Part shown: positions 33,117 to 42,511 of the stretch, one piece after another
How positions within the stretch are numbered: the first letter of the stretch is position 1
Layout of the letters: each line of letters opens with the position of its first letter
Assembly (NCBI GenBank): GCA_964613045.1
Contig: CAZTFS010000001.1
Coordinates: 1 to 64,000, forward strand
Length of the DNA stretch: 64,000 nucleotides
Origin: UBA1081 sp964613045
Lineage (GTDB): Bacteria; Bacillota; Clostridia; Oscillospirales; Acutalibacteraceae
Direction of reading: 5' to 3'
Made by a program: the position numbers and the translations under genes
Notes under the pieces: model-generated
Seen by the model: only the letters and a program-made list of their open reading frames with translations
The model's database searches: none
What the model was told of the DNA's origin: nothing

Positions 33117-33965
33117 ATGAATATAGGCATTGTGGGTCTCGGTCTTATAGGCGGATCTATGGCTAAGGCTCTTAAAGCATACACGGACAATACAATATAC
33201 GGCTGCAACAGAACAGAAGCTGTTACGGATGAAGCAATTTCAATGAAAGTCCTTGACGGGAAACTTACGGAAGATACACTTCCTTCCTGTCAGCTGATAA
33301 TCGTTTCTCTTTACCCCGAAGCTACCATCGATTATGTAAAAAGGAATGCTCATCTTTTTGATAAAGATGCAATCGTTATTGACTGCGGCGGTGTAAAAAG
33401 ACTTATCTGCGACGCACTTGAGCCTGTGGCAGAAGAATACGGATTTACATTCATAGGTGCTCACCCGATGGCAGGTCTTCACATGTCGGGCTTTGCGTAT
33501 TCCGGTGAAGATATGTTTCAGAATGCGTCCCTCGTTCTTTGCCCCAACGGTAAGGTAAAGAATGAAAAAGTTGATATATTGAAAACTCTTTTTGCAAAGA
33601 CGGGTTTTACAAACATCCAGATAGCGACTCCCGAAGAGCATGACAGAATTATTGCATACACTTCTCAGCTTTGCCATGTGGTTTCAAATGCCTATGTCAA
33701 AAATAATGCGGCAACGCTTCATAAGGGCTTTTCCGCAGGCTCATACCGTGACCTTACACGTGTTGCAAAACTCAACGAACACATGTGGACGGAATTATTT
33801 TTTGAAAACGATGATTATCTTATGGAAGAGCTTGACGAACTTATCGAAAATCTTGTAAAATACAAGGAAGCCCTTCAGAATAAGGATAAAGATGAAATGT
33901 GTCAGCTTCTCAGAAACGGCAGAGAACGTAAGGAAGCTATTGACGGACTTATTTACAGAAATTAA
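33117..33965 (+). CDS. tyrA: Prephenate dehydrogenase
   Basis: 282 residues. The Rossmann motif 'GIVGLGLIGGS' (4-14) binds NAD(P). 'FIGAHPMAGLHMSGFAYS' carries the substrate-binding His and 'QLCHVVSNAY' the active-site helix. It oxidatively decarboxylates prephenate to 4-hydroxyphenylpyruvate for tyrosine. No ACT domain is present, so feedback control is not evident from sequence. It is the first gene of a seven-gene aromatic operon with its own consensus promoter. Confidence 0.94.
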   Translation: MNIGIVGLGLIGGSMAKALKAYTDNTIYGCNRTEAVTDEAISMKVLDGKLTEDTLPSCQLIIVSLYPEATIDYVKRNAHLFDKDAIVIDCGGVKRLICDALEPVAEEYGFTFIGAHPMAGLHMSGFAYSGEDMFQNASLVLCPNGKVKNEKVDILKTLFAKTGFTNIQIATPEEHDRIIAYTSQLCHVVSNAYVKNNAATLHKGFSAGSYRDLTRVAKLNEHMWTELFFENDDYLMEELDELIENLVKYKEALQNKDKDEMCQLLRNGRERKEAIDGLIYRN

Positions 33966-33974
33966 GGTGAAAGC

Positions 33975-35027
33975 ATGAACACAGTTACAGTAAATGCATC
34001 AAAAAGCTATAATATATATATCGGCTCCGGACTTATCAACAACTGCGGTGAGATGATAAAAAAAGAACTGGGCGTTTGCTCTGCGGCTGTTATCACTGAC
34101 GATAACGTTAACAGACTTTATGCTGACAGAGTGATTGCTTCTCTCGAAGAAGCAGGTTTCAGAACGGTAAAGCTGGTATTTGCACACGGTGAAGAATCAA
34201 AATCGGTACAGACTTATGCTGATATTCTCTCTTTTCTTGCAGAAAACCACATCACAAGATCCGATATGATAGTCGCTCTCGGCGGCGGTATCCCCGGTGA
34301 TATGGGCGGCTTTGCGGCGGCTACATTCCTCAGAGGAATCAAATTCGTTCAGATGCCGACAACTCTCCTTTCTTCCGTGGATTCTTCCGTCGGCGGAAAA
34401 ACAGCAGTTAATCTTCCTCAGGGCAAAAACCTTGTAGGCTCATTCTATCAGCCCGATATGGTCATCTGCGACTATTCAGCCCTTGATACACTCCCCGATG
34501 AGATATTTGCTGACGGCTGTGCAGAAGTCATCAAGTACGGCGTAATTCTTGACGAAGAATTTTTTGAGTTCCTTAAAAACAACGATATAAAAGATAACAT
34601 TGAGTACGTTATTACCAGATGTGTTGAATTAAAGCGTGATATTGTCGGTCTTGACGAAAAGGACACAGGTATAAGGGGCATTCTCAATTTCGGTCACACC
34701 ATCGGTCATGCTATAGAAATAAACAGCAATTTTGAAATTTCCCACGGAAGTGCAGTTGCAATAGGCATGATTATTGCATCAAAAGGTGCATACAAGACAG
34801 GTATGAGCAGTGTTGACCTTACGGAAACCATAAAAGAAGTACTCCTTAAGAATCATCTGCCTGTTTCATGCGGATATACTCCACGTGCTCTTTTCGATGT
34901 TGCATGCTCGGACAAAAAGAGGACAGGCGGTACGATAACTCTGATAGTCCCCGAGAAAATGGGCAAATGCGTGGGAAAGAAGATCCCCGTCAGCGAAACT
35001 CTTGACTTCATAAAGGCAGGACTTTAA
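33975..35027 (+). CDS. aroB: 3-Dehydroquinate synthase
   Basis: 350 residues. It converts DAHP to 3-dehydroquinate. NAD-binding 'ALGGGIPGDMGGFAAATFLR', 'TTLLSSVDSSVGGKTAVN', and metal ligands in 'GCAEVIKYG' and 'LNFGHTIGHAIE' are all present. The usual family motif GGGVVGD reads GGGIPGD, a mild variant. It follows tyrA by nine bases. The enzyme catalysing the preceding step, DAHP synthase, is not encoded in this window. Confidence 0.96.
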   Translation: MNTVTVNASKSYNIYIGSGLINNCGEMIKKELGVCSAAVITDDNVNRLYADRVIASLEEAGFRTVKLVFAHGEESKSVQTYADILSFLAENHITRSDMIVALGGGIPGDMGGFAAATFLRGIKFVQMPTTLLSSVDSSVGGKTAVNLPQGKNLVGSFYQPDMVICDYSALDTLPDEIFADGCAEVIKYGVILDEEFFEFLKNNDIKDNIEYVITRCVELKRDIVGLDEKDTGIRGILNFGHTIGHAIEINSNFEISHGSAVAIGMIIASKGAYKTGMSSVDLTETIKEVLLKNHLPVSCGYTPRALFDVACSDKKRTGGTITLIVPEKMGKCVGKKIPVSETLDFIKAGL

Positions 35028-35028
35028 T

Positions 35029-36288
35029 ATGATAGTCAGACTTGATTTAAGAAACATGAAAGGCTCTGTTGATGCGATCGCTTCAAAATCCGATGCTCAC
35101 AGAACTCTTATAGCGGCAGCTCTGTCAGATAAAAAAACAGCGTTGCTGCTCAATTCCACTTCAAACGACATTAAGGCTACTGCCGAATGTTTATCGGCGG
35201 CAGGGGCTGTTATTGAAGAAGACGGAACGAACCTTACGGTAACTCCCGTCAGAAAAACCGAAAATGCGTTGTTCGACTGCGGAGAAAGCGGATCGACAAT
35301 AAGATTTATGATACCCGTTGCGGCAGCTCTGGGTATCAATTCCGTATTTACAGGCTCGGGCAGACTCCCCCAAAGACCTCAGACTCCTTTGCTCAAATCC
35401 CTTTCGGAACACGGTGTCAAGGTTTCACCCGATGGGGAATTTCCCATAAAAATCAGCGGTCAGCTTGAAAGCGGAGTGTTTACTCTTCCCGGAAATGTCA
35501 GTTCTCAGTTTGTAACAGGTCTGCTGTTTGCACTACCGCTTTTAAAAGGTGACAGCGAGATAAAACTTATCCCACCCGTAGAATCGAAGCCGTATATAAA
35601 TATGACCGTTGCAACACTTAAAAAGTTCGGTGTCGAGGTCATCGAAAACGGTGATTCCTACTTTGTAAAAGGTAATCAGAAATATATTTCTCCGGGCGAA
35701 ATAAAAATTGACGGCGACTGGTCAAACGGTGCATTCTTTGCCGCATTCGGTGCAGTTTCGGATATTACGGCAAACGGACTTTTCTCTGATTCCGTTCAGG
35801 GGGACAAAGCAATTGCCGATATCGTAAAACAGATGGGTGCAGACGTCGAAATGACAGAAAATTCACTTCATGTCAGCAAAAATCAACTTCACGGAATCAA
35901 TGTTGACGTCAAAAATATCCCCGATCTTGTGCCTGTTATCGCTACACTTGCTGTTTTCGCTGAGGGGACAACAAATATTTACAACGCAGAAAGACTGAGA
36001 ATCAAAGAAAGTGACCGTCTTGCAACTGTTACGGAAATAATCAAGCTTGCAGGCGGAGATATAACCGAGCTTTCCGGCGGTCTTATAATAAACGGCGGAA
36101 AAAAGCTCAAAGACAGCTTTACGATAAATGCATACAACGATCACAGGCTCGTTATGGCGGCGGCAATGCTTGCTTCCCATTCCGTCGTAACGGTCAAAAA
36201 TGCTCAGACTGTCAGCAAATCCTATCCCCTATTCTTTGAAGATCTAACTAAGCTCGGAGGTATATGCGATGTCATCAATGACAGGTAA
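35029..36288 (+). CDS. aroA: 5-Enolpyruvylshikimate-3-phosphate synthase
   Basis: 419 residues. The two-domain inside-out barrel has 'ASKSDAHRTLIAAAL' near the N-terminus, 'CGESGSTIRFMIPVAAAL' with phosphoenolpyruvate-binding residues, 'GSGRLPQRP', 'RIKESDRLAT' and 'DHRLVMAAAML'. It joins shikimate-3-phosphate and phosphoenolpyruvate. It starts one base after the aroB stop. The last 20 bases overlap aroC, which uses a GGAGG site inside aroA. Confidence 0.96.
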   Translation: MIVRLDLRNMKGSVDAIASKSDAHRTLIAAALSDKKTALLLNSTSNDIKATAECLSAAGAVIEEDGTNLTVTPVRKTENALFDCGESGSTIRFMIPVAAALGINSVFTGSGRLPQRPQTPLLKSLSEHGVKVSPDGEFPIKISGQLESGVFTLPGNVSSQFVTGLLFALPLLKGDSEIKLIPPVESKPYINMTVATLKKFGVEVIENGDSYFVKGNQKYISPGEIKIDGDWSNGAFFAAFGAVSDITANGLFSDSVQGDKAIADIVKQMGADVEMTENSLHVSKNQLHGINVDVKNIPDLVPVIATLAVFAEGTTNIYNAERLRIKESDRLATVTEIIKLAGGDITELSGGLIINGGKKLKDSFTINAYNDHRLVMAAAMLASHSVVTVKNAQTVSKSYPLFFEDLTKLGGICDVINDR

Positions 36289-37342
36289 AAATATAAAAAT
36301 TTCCGTCTTCGGTCAATCTCATTCCGAAGGAATCGGCGTTGTTATAGACGGACTTCCGACGGGTGTTAAGCTCGACACGGAAAAAATATATAAATTTATG
36401 GCAAGACGAGCCCCCGGCAACAACGCAATGTCAACGGCAAGAAAAGAGGCTGACATGCCCGAAATCATGTCAGGACTTGCTGACGGCATAACCTGCGGTG
36501 CACCTTTATGTGCCGTTATCCGCAACACCAATACCCGTTCGGGCGATTATTCCAATCTCAGAGATTGCCCCAGACCTTCACATGCTGATTTTGCGGCAAG
36601 TGTGAGATACAACGGTTTTAACGATGTTGCAGGCGGCGGTCATTTTTCGGGCAGACTTACTGCTCCCCTATGCTTTGCAGGTGCAGTATGTATGCAGATA
36701 CTTGATGAAATGGGTATTCAGATCAAGGCTCATATTTATTCCGTTGCCGATGTAAAGGACGAGCCTTTTGACATGATAAATATAACCGACTGTGATATTT
36801 CATCAAAGGATTTCCCCGTTATTGACGACATTGCAGGCGAAAAAATGATCAAAAAGATCCTTTCTGCAAAAACGGAGGCAGACTCTGTCGGCGGAATCAT
36901 CGAATGTGCAATAACAGGTGTTGATGCAGGTCACGGCGACCCGATGTTTGACGGTGTTGAAAATGTCATTGCAAAGAACATTTTTGCCGTTCCCGCAGTA
37001 AAGGGAATCGAATTCGGCAACGGCTTTGACTGTACACACCTTTTGGGCAGTCAGAACAATGACCCCTACCGTATCGTTGACGGAAAAGTCGTCACGCAGA
37101 CAAACAATGCAGGCGGTATTACAGGCGGTATCACAACAGGTATGCCCATTGTTTTCAGAACGGCAATGAAGCCTACGCCTTCAATCGGTAAAGAACAGAA
37201 AAGTGTCAGTCTTTCAAAAAATGAAAACGCAGACCTTGTTATCAGGGGAAGACACGATCCCTGTATCGTTCAGCGTGCAGTTCCCGTTATCGAGGCTGTA
37301 GCGGCAATAAGCATACTTGATATAATCAAGGAGACAAAATAA
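36269..37342 (+). CDS. aroC: Chorismate synthase
   Basis: 357 residues. It makes chorismate from EPSP using reduced FMN. The signature 'FGQSHSEGIGVVIDGLPTG' (N-terminal), 'ARRAPGNN', 'HADFAASVRY' and C-terminal 'RGRHDPCIVQRAVPV' are present. Translation is probably coupled to aroA by the 20-base overlap. ATG 36269 lies eight bases after GGAGG, and a second in-frame ATG at 36278 is possible. The pheA start codon overlaps its stop (TAATG). Confidence 0.96.
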   Translation: MSSMTGKNIKISVFGQSHSEGIGVVIDGLPTGVKLDTEKIYKFMARRAPGNNAMSTARKEADMPEIMSGLADGITCGAPLCAVIRNTNTRSGDYSNLRDCPRPSHADFAASVRYNGFNDVAGGGHFSGRLTAPLCFAGAVCMQILDEMGIQIKAHIYSVADVKDEPFDMINITDCDISSKDFPVIDDIAGEKMIKKILSAKTEADSVGGIIECAITGVDAGHGDPMFDGVENVIAKNIFAVPAVKGIEFGNGFDCTHLLGSQNNDPYRIVDGKVVTQTNNAGGITGGITTGMPIVFRTAMKPTPSIGKEQKSVSLSKNENADLVIRGRHDPCIVQRAVPVIEAVAAISILDIIKETK

Positions 37343-38481
37343 TGGATATAAAAGAATTAAGACAGCAGATAAATGAGATAGATACTCAGCTTACAGCTCT
37401 ATATAACAAGCGTATGGGCGTATCTCTCGAAGTTGCTAAATATAAAATTGATAACAACATGCCTGTTCTTGACAAAGCAAGAGAAAGAGAGCTTCTCGAG
37501 CGTGTTGCAAACATGTCCGACCCTGAGATAGCAAACTACACAAGAATGTTATATTCGGATATTCTCACTCTTTCAAGATCATATCAGCATAAAATCATAA
37601 ACGGTCAGTCACCTCTTACACAGAAAATGCAGCGTGTTATAGAAGAAACACCCCGTCTTTTTCCCGAAAATGCAACAGTTGCGTGCCAGGGTGTTGAAGG
37701 TGCATACTCCCAGCACGCTTGTGACCGTATTTTCAAATATCCTGTTATAAGCTATTTTGAAAAATGGGACGGTGTTTTCGATGCTGTTTCCGAAGGCAAG
37801 TGCAATTACGGTATACTTCCCATTGAGAACAGCACGGCAGGCTCGGTCAACAAAGTTTATGATCTTCTTAAAGAATATAACTGTTACATAGTAAGGAGTA
37901 TACGTCTTAAGATCGACCATTCTCTTCTTGCAAAGAAAGGTACTGACCTGTCAAAGGTAAAAGAGATATTTTCACATGAACAGGCTCTCAACCAGTGCAG
38001 TGATTTCTTATCCACATTAGGAGTCAAGATAACTGTTGTAAAGAATACGGCTGAAGCGGCAAAATTCGTTTCAGAAAGTGACAGAGACGATGTGGCGGCA
38101 ATTGCATCGGCGGATTGCTGTGAGCTTTACGGTCTGCAGGAGCTTCAGTACGCTGTTCAGAATGTTAAAAACAACTATACAAGATTTATATGTATCGCTA
38201 AGGACATGCAGATATTCCCCGGTGCAGACAGATCAAGCATTATGATGACAACTCACCATACTCCCGGTGCTTTATACTCTGTTCTTGCGAAATTCAATGC
38301 TCACGGCATCAACCTTATCAAGCTTGAGAGCCGCCCCATACCCGAAAAGAACTTTGAATTCATGTTCTATTTCGATATTGAAGCTTCTGTCTACTCCCCC
38401 GATCTGCTCAGCCTCTTCGATGAACTGAATGCAGAAAACTGCAGCTTTACTTATTTCGGCAGTTACTCGGAAGTTATCTGA
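37342..38481 (+). CDS. pheA: Bifunctional chorismate mutase/prephenate dehydratase (P-protein)
   Basis: 379 residues with three domains. An AroQ-type chorismate mutase (about 1-85) begins 'IKELRQQINEIDTQLTALYN'. Prephenate dehydratase (about 110-285) has 'GVEGAYSQHA', 'ENSTAGSV' and the catalytic 'TRFICIA'. An ACT domain (about 295-375) has 'LIKLESRPIPEKNFEFMFY' for phenylalanine feedback. It turns chorismate through prephenate to phenylpyruvate. Prephenate is also the TyrA substrate, so the operon covers both branches. It overlaps the aroC stop by one base. Confidence 0.96.
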   Translation: MDIKELRQQINEIDTQLTALYNKRMGVSLEVAKYKIDNNMPVLDKARERELLERVANMSDPEIANYTRMLYSDILTLSRSYQHKIINGQSPLTQKMQRVIEETPRLFPENATVACQGVEGAYSQHACDRIFKYPVISYFEKWDGVFDAVSEGKCNYGILPIENSTAGSVNKVYDLLKEYNCYIVRSIRLKIDHSLLAKKGTDLSKVKEIFSHEQALNQCSDFLSTLGVKITVVKNTAEAAKFVSESDRDDVAAIASADCCELYGLQELQYAVQNVKNNYTRFICIAKDMQIFPGADRSSIMMTTHHTPGALYSVLAKFNAHGINLIKLESRPIPEKNFEFMFYFDIEASVYSPDLLSLFDELNAENCSFTYFGSYSEVI

Positions 38482-38497
38482 TGAAAGGATGATACCA

Positions 38498-39730
38498 ATG
38501 CATTTTGACGGAAATTACGGTCTTATCGGCAGAAAACTGGGACACAGCTACTCCCCCCAGATACATGCTCTTTTAGGTGATTATAAATACGATCTTTTTG
38601 AAATGGAAGAGGAGGACGTGGAGGTTTTCCTTAAAAAGAGAGAATTTGATGCAATAAATGTCACGATCCCTTACAAGAAGACTGTTATGCCGTTTCTCGA
38701 TAAGATCGACGATGCGGCACTTAAGATCGGCAGTGTAAATACAGTCGTCAAGGAAAAGGACGGCACGCTTACAGGCTATAATACCGACTATTACGGCTTT
38801 ACATACATGCTGAAAAAAGGCGGTATTGACGTAAACGGCAAAAAAGTTCTTGTTTTAGGCGACGGCGGTGCATCGGTTACAGTTCAGAGCGTTATAAGAG
38901 ATCTGGGAGCAAAGGAAATAGTTGTCGCATCACTCTTTAACGAGCCTCATTACGATCAGCTTGACCCCCATTTTGATTCGGAAGTCATTATAAACGCAAC
39001 ACCTGTCGGTATGTATCCGAAAAATCTTGAAACTCTTGTTGAGCTTGATAATTTCAAGAATCTTCAGGGCGTGGCAGACGTAATTTACAACCCCGAAAGA
39101 ACTCAGCTCATGCTTGATGCTCAGAAAAAAGGTGTCAACTGCATAAGCGGTCTTTATATGCTCTCCGCACAGGCAAAAAAAGCCGCAGAGCATTTCTTCG
39201 GCACTCAGTTTGAGGAAAGTGTTATTGACATGATAGTCAAAAAGCTGTCCTTCGATCTGACAAATATAATTCTTGTCGGTATGCCCGGTTGCGGAAAGAC
39301 CAGCATCGGTAAAGTGTTAGCTGAATACTACGGCAGAAAATTCACGGATATGGATGCACTTATCGTTGAAAAAGCAGGCAAAACGATTCCCGAAATTTTC
39401 GAAGAACAGGGTGAACCGGGCTTCAGAAAGATCGAAGCTGACGTTGCAAGAGAGGTTGGCAAGGAAAAAGAACTGATAATTGCAACAGGCGGCGGAGTTA
39501 TCGTAACACCCGAAAATCACGATGCTTTAAGACAGAACGGCACAGTTGTATTTATCAACCGCAATATTGATGTGCTTCCGAAAGACGGCAGACCGCTTTC
39601 ACAGAGGAATGACCTTCATCAGATGTTTGAAAAGCGTCTCCCCCTTTACAGAAGTATCTGTCACAAGGAAATTGACGGCAACGGAACAGTGGAAGAAGTT
39701 GCAGACAGAATAAAGGAGCTGTTTATATGA
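38498..39730 (+). CDS. aroE: Shikimate dehydrogenase-shikimate kinase fusion (AroE-AroK)
   Basis: 410 residues in two domains. Residues 1 to about 245 are shikimate dehydrogenase: 'GRKLGHSYSPQIH', 'NVTIPYKK', 'NTDYYGF' and Rossmann 'VLGDGGAS'. Residues from about 250 are shikimate kinase: Walker A 'GMPGCGKTSIGK', 'DMDALI' and 'ATGGGVIV'. The fusion carries out two consecutive steps (dehydroshikimate to shikimate to shikimate-3-phosphate). ATG 38498 follows GAAAGGATGAT 16 bases after the pheA stop; longer starts would run into pheA. The stop overlaps the aroQ start by ATGA. Confidence 0.95.
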   Translation: MHFDGNYGLIGRKLGHSYSPQIHALLGDYKYDLFEMEEEDVEVFLKKREFDAINVTIPYKKTVMPFLDKIDDAALKIGSVNTVVKEKDGTLTGYNTDYYGFTYMLKKGGIDVNGKKVLVLGDGGASVTVQSVIRDLGAKEIVVASLFNEPHYDQLDPHFDSEVIINATPVGMYPKNLETLVELDNFKNLQGVADVIYNPERTQLMLDAQKKGVNCISGLYMLSAQAKKAAEHFFGTQFEESVIDMIVKKLSFDLTNIILVGMPGCGKTSIGKVLAEYYGRKFTDMDALIVEKAGKTIPEIFEEQGEPGFRKIEADVAREVGKEKELIIATGGGVIVTPENHDALRQNGTVVFINRNIDVLPKDGRPLSQRNDLHQMFEKRLPLYRSICHKEIDGNGTVEEVADRIKELFI

Positions 39731-40152
39731 AATTTTTAGTCATCAACGGTCCTAATCTTAATATGCTGGGCATCAGAGAGCCTGATATTTACGGCAACAC
39801 AACTTATGCAGGGCTTCTTTTAAAAATCGGAAACTGGGCTGAGGAAAATAATATTGAAGTTGAATGCTTCCAGTCAAACCATGAGGGCGATATTGTTGAT
39901 AAGATTCAGTCAGCGTTCGGAAATGCTGACGGCATCGTTATTAACCCTGCAGCATACACCCACACAAGCATTGCAATCCTTGATGCACTCAAAACGGTAA
40001 AAATACCTGCTGTTGAAGTTCATATTTCCGATATAAATGAACGTGAGGCTTTCAGACATGTATCTTATGCCGGTATGGCTTGCTTTGAGCATGTTATCGG
40101 CAAGGGGCTTGAGGGGTATATAATCGCTCTTGACATACTTAAAAATATGTGA
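39727..40152 (+). CDS. aroQ: Type II 3-dehydroquinate dehydratase
   Basis: 141 residues, standard for the dodecameric type II enzyme. 'INGPNLNMLGIREPDIYG' holds the catalytic Arg and Tyr region, 'QSNHEGDIVDKI' the substrate loop, 'INPAAYTHTSIAILDAL' the catalytic His, and 'EVHISDINERE' the C-terminal motif. It dehydrates 3-dehydroquinate to 3-dehydroshikimate. It is last in the operon, coupled to aroE-aroK by ATGA and followed by a terminator. Confidence 0.97.
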   Translation: MKFLVINGPNLNMLGIREPDIYGNTTYAGLLLKIGNWAEENNIEVECFQSNHEGDIVDKIQSAFGNADGIVINPAAYTHTSIAILDALKTVKIPAVEVHISDINEREAFRHVSYAGMACFEHVIGKGLEGYIIALDILKNM

Positions 40153-40158
40153 TAACTG

Positions 40159-40189
40159 CCGATACAGGGTAATTTCTGTATCGGTTTTT
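40159..40189 (+). terminator. Terminator of the aromatic operon
   Basis: Stem CCGATACAG / CTGTATCGG, loop GGTAATTT, then TTTTT, seven bases after the aroQ stop. Confidence 0.93.
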
Positions 40190-40233
40190 CTTTGAATAAT
40201 ACAGCACTTTAAATAAAAATTCAAACTTGATTG

Positions 40234-40262
40234 TTGACAAATCAGTGAATATGTGCAATAAT
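40234..40262 (+). promoter_or_regulatory. Promoter of the second dockerin gene
   Basis: -35 TTGACA (40234-40239), 17-base spacer, -10 AATAAT (40257-40262). AAGGAAG lies about ten bases before ATG 40287. Confidence 0.7.
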
Positions 40263-40286
40263 TAGTCTGTAAGGAAGTGTTCTTTT

Positions 40287-42476
40287 ATGTACAAAAAAAT
40301 TATTGCAGTCATTATTTCTGTTACCCTGCTGGCAACTTCTCTGATTTTCCCCGGTTCAGCTGAGACGACCGCAGATGATCTTGTGCACTCAACAAACATC
40401 AAAAACTATGCAAACACTTATTGGGCAACTCCCGTGTCATCCCATCTGAGCATTGAAGACGGATATCTGACCCGAGAAGAATTTGTTGATAATACTGTCT
40501 ACATTGAAACCTTTGACAAAAACTACAACCTTATTAATCTCTTTTCAATTGACGGCGAATTGGAAAGAGTAAGCGGTATTTATACAGGCGATGAATACAA
40601 TTTTATCGTATGTGCAGCCGACAATAAAAGCTGTAGCGAAAATGCCGAGGTTATAAGAATAATCAAATATACTAAGGACTGGAAAAGACTTGCTTCAGCA
40701 AGTGTTTACGGTTCAAACACAACCATATTCACAAACGGAGGCTCGCTGAGATTTGAACAATACGGCGATTATCTCTATATTCATTCCTGCCACGAAATGT
40801 ATAACGGCCATCAGGCAAATATGACGATAACTCTTCATATTGACACTATGACCATTACCGATAACAAAAGTGCAGTTTCCAATAACGGTACGGGTTATGT
40901 AAGCCATTCCTTCAACCAGTTCATTGCGGCTGATCCGGATACAGACAGTATTATCACTGTCGATCACGGCGATGCCCATCCCCGCACAATTGTTATGTTC
41001 AGATACAAAAATCAGTTAGGTAATTCCAAGCTTCAAGCCCCCGAAATGCTTAATATTTTCAGCATTGCAGGTGAATCAGGCGACAACTATACAGGCGTAA
41101 CACTCGGCGATATGATCATTACAGACAACAATTATATTATTGTTTTCGACAGTATTGAACAGGAAAAAACATCAACAGAAAGAAAGCCATATATTGCGAT
41201 CGTTCCCAAGAATTCATTCGTCAAAGCATCCGTAAAGATAATAGAAATCGACTCTGCAAGCAACTCCTGCGGTGCTCCCTACATAACCGGGATCGGAAAC
41301 GGCAAATACAATGTTATGTGGGAAAGCGAAAACGGTGTGTCTTACATTACAATAGATGAAAACGGTAATAAATTGCACGATGCAGCAGATTTTAATGCTC
41401 AGCTTTCAGACTGCGAGCCTGTTCTTGTCGGTTCTGATATCATATGGTATGTAACAGATGATTCAGCTCCCGTATTTTACAGCATAAATACAATTACAAA
41501 CGAATGTAAAATTGAAAAGTGTTACCATTCATATAAAAAGACCGTTTTGGTGGAAATGATCTGCGAATCAGACGGCATGTACAGATACGACTGTGCATTC
41601 TGCGGTGATTCATATAAACAGACTGTTAAAACCAACGGACACGCTGACAGTAATAATGACGGAAAATGCGATACATGTCATTGCGATATTCCCACTGATT
41701 CTGATCTTGAATTCAGTTGGGAGAAAAGCTCTTACACCGTAAATGACAACAAAGCTACACTCTATATAAACAACACACACGGTCTGTATCTTACAAACAT
41801 CACCTGCAAGCATTCCTTTGGTGCTTCATACGCAATTACAAGCACACAGATAAGAATTGATTTTGACTTTCTGCATATTGCGGGTACTCATCACTACTAT
41901 ATAACATTATCTGACGGTCAGGTCATTCATGCACCGCTGACGATTCTTGCAGAAGGTGAAGAGGCTACAACCGCAACTGAGAAAGAAACAACAACCGAAA
42001 CAACAACAGCAACTACCACAGAAACTACTACTGAGAGTACCACCGAAATTACGACTGAGACCACTACAGAAACTACAACAACAGAGGTTTCAAGCGATGA
42101 AACAGAATCAAAATCAGAAGATTCAAGTACTCAAGCTCCTGTAACAACTACAAAAGTGACCGTTCTGACAACAAAAATCGATATCACGCTTGAAATCGAA
42201 ACCACAACAGCCCCACCACCAGAAAACAATACAGAACCCACGGCTGAATCCACAACAAAACCTGATGCTGACGAACCCGAATATCTCAAAGGCGATATGA
42301 ATCTGGACGGAAAAATCACGGCGGCTGATGCAAGAACAATTCTCCGAATAGCCGCAACTTTGCAAACTGCCACCGAACAGCAACAAAAAAATGCTGATCT
42401 TGACTATAACGGAAGAATTACCGCTTCAGACGCAAGAAAGGCTTTGAGAATAGCCGCAGGACTTGATAAGATCTAA
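40287..42476 (+). CDS. Secreted dockerin protein with Thr-rich linker
   Basis: 729 residues. A signal peptide (about 1-26) is followed by a long beta-rich domain with no catalytic motif I recognise (about 30-410), a Cys/His-rich module (about 410-472) with two CxxC-type pairs (CAFC; CDTC) and 'GHADSNNDG', another beta domain, a linker dominated by Thr and Glu (about 553-665), and a C-terminal type I dockerin (about 666-729). The dockerin loops 'DMNLDGKITAAD' and 'DLDYNGRITASD' are both canonical. It should dock onto a cohesin scaffold. The 30-410 domain may be a propeller-like binding region; this is a guess. Confidence 0.87.
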   Translation: MYKKIIAVIISVTLLATSLIFPGSAETTADDLVHSTNIKNYANTYWATPVSSHLSIEDGYLTREEFVDNTVYIETFDKNYNLINLFSIDGELERVSGIYTGDEYNFIVCAADNKSCSENAEVIRIIKYTKDWKRLASASVYGSNTTIFTNGGSLRFEQYGDYLYIHSCHEMYNGHQANMTITLHIDTMTITDNKSAVSNNGTGYVSHSFNQFIAADPDTDSIITVDHGDAHPRTIVMFRYKNQLGNSKLQAPEMLNIFSIAGESGDNYTGVTLGDMIITDNNYIIVFDSIEQEKTSTERKPYIAIVPKNSFVKASVKIIEIDSASNSCGAPYITGIGNGKYNVMWESENGVSYITIDENGNKLHDAADFNAQLSDCEPVLVGSDIIWYVTDDSAPVFYSINTITNECKIEKCYHSYKKTVLVEMICESDGMYRYDCAFCGDSYKQTVKTNGHADSNNDGKCDTCHCDIPTDSDLEFSWEKSSYTVNDNKATLYINNTHGLYLTNITCKHSFGASYAITSTQIRIDFDFLHIAGTHHYYITLSDGQVIHAPLTILAEGEEATTATEKETTTETTTATTTETTTESTTEITTETTTETTTTEVSSDETESKSEDSSTQAPVTTTKVTVLTTKIDITLEIETTTAPPPENNTEPTAESTTKPDADEPEYLKGDMNLDGKITAADARTILRIAATLQTATEQQQKNADLDYNGRITASDARKALRIAAGLDKI

Positions 42477-42511
42477 AAAAAACAGATGAAATAACAGCAC
42501 GCTCCGCTGAC

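Noticed and set aside
41947..42144. Lys/Gln/Leu-rich frame in the dockerin gene linker region
   Set aside because: It is an out-of-frame reading of the repetitive Thr/Glu linker codons.
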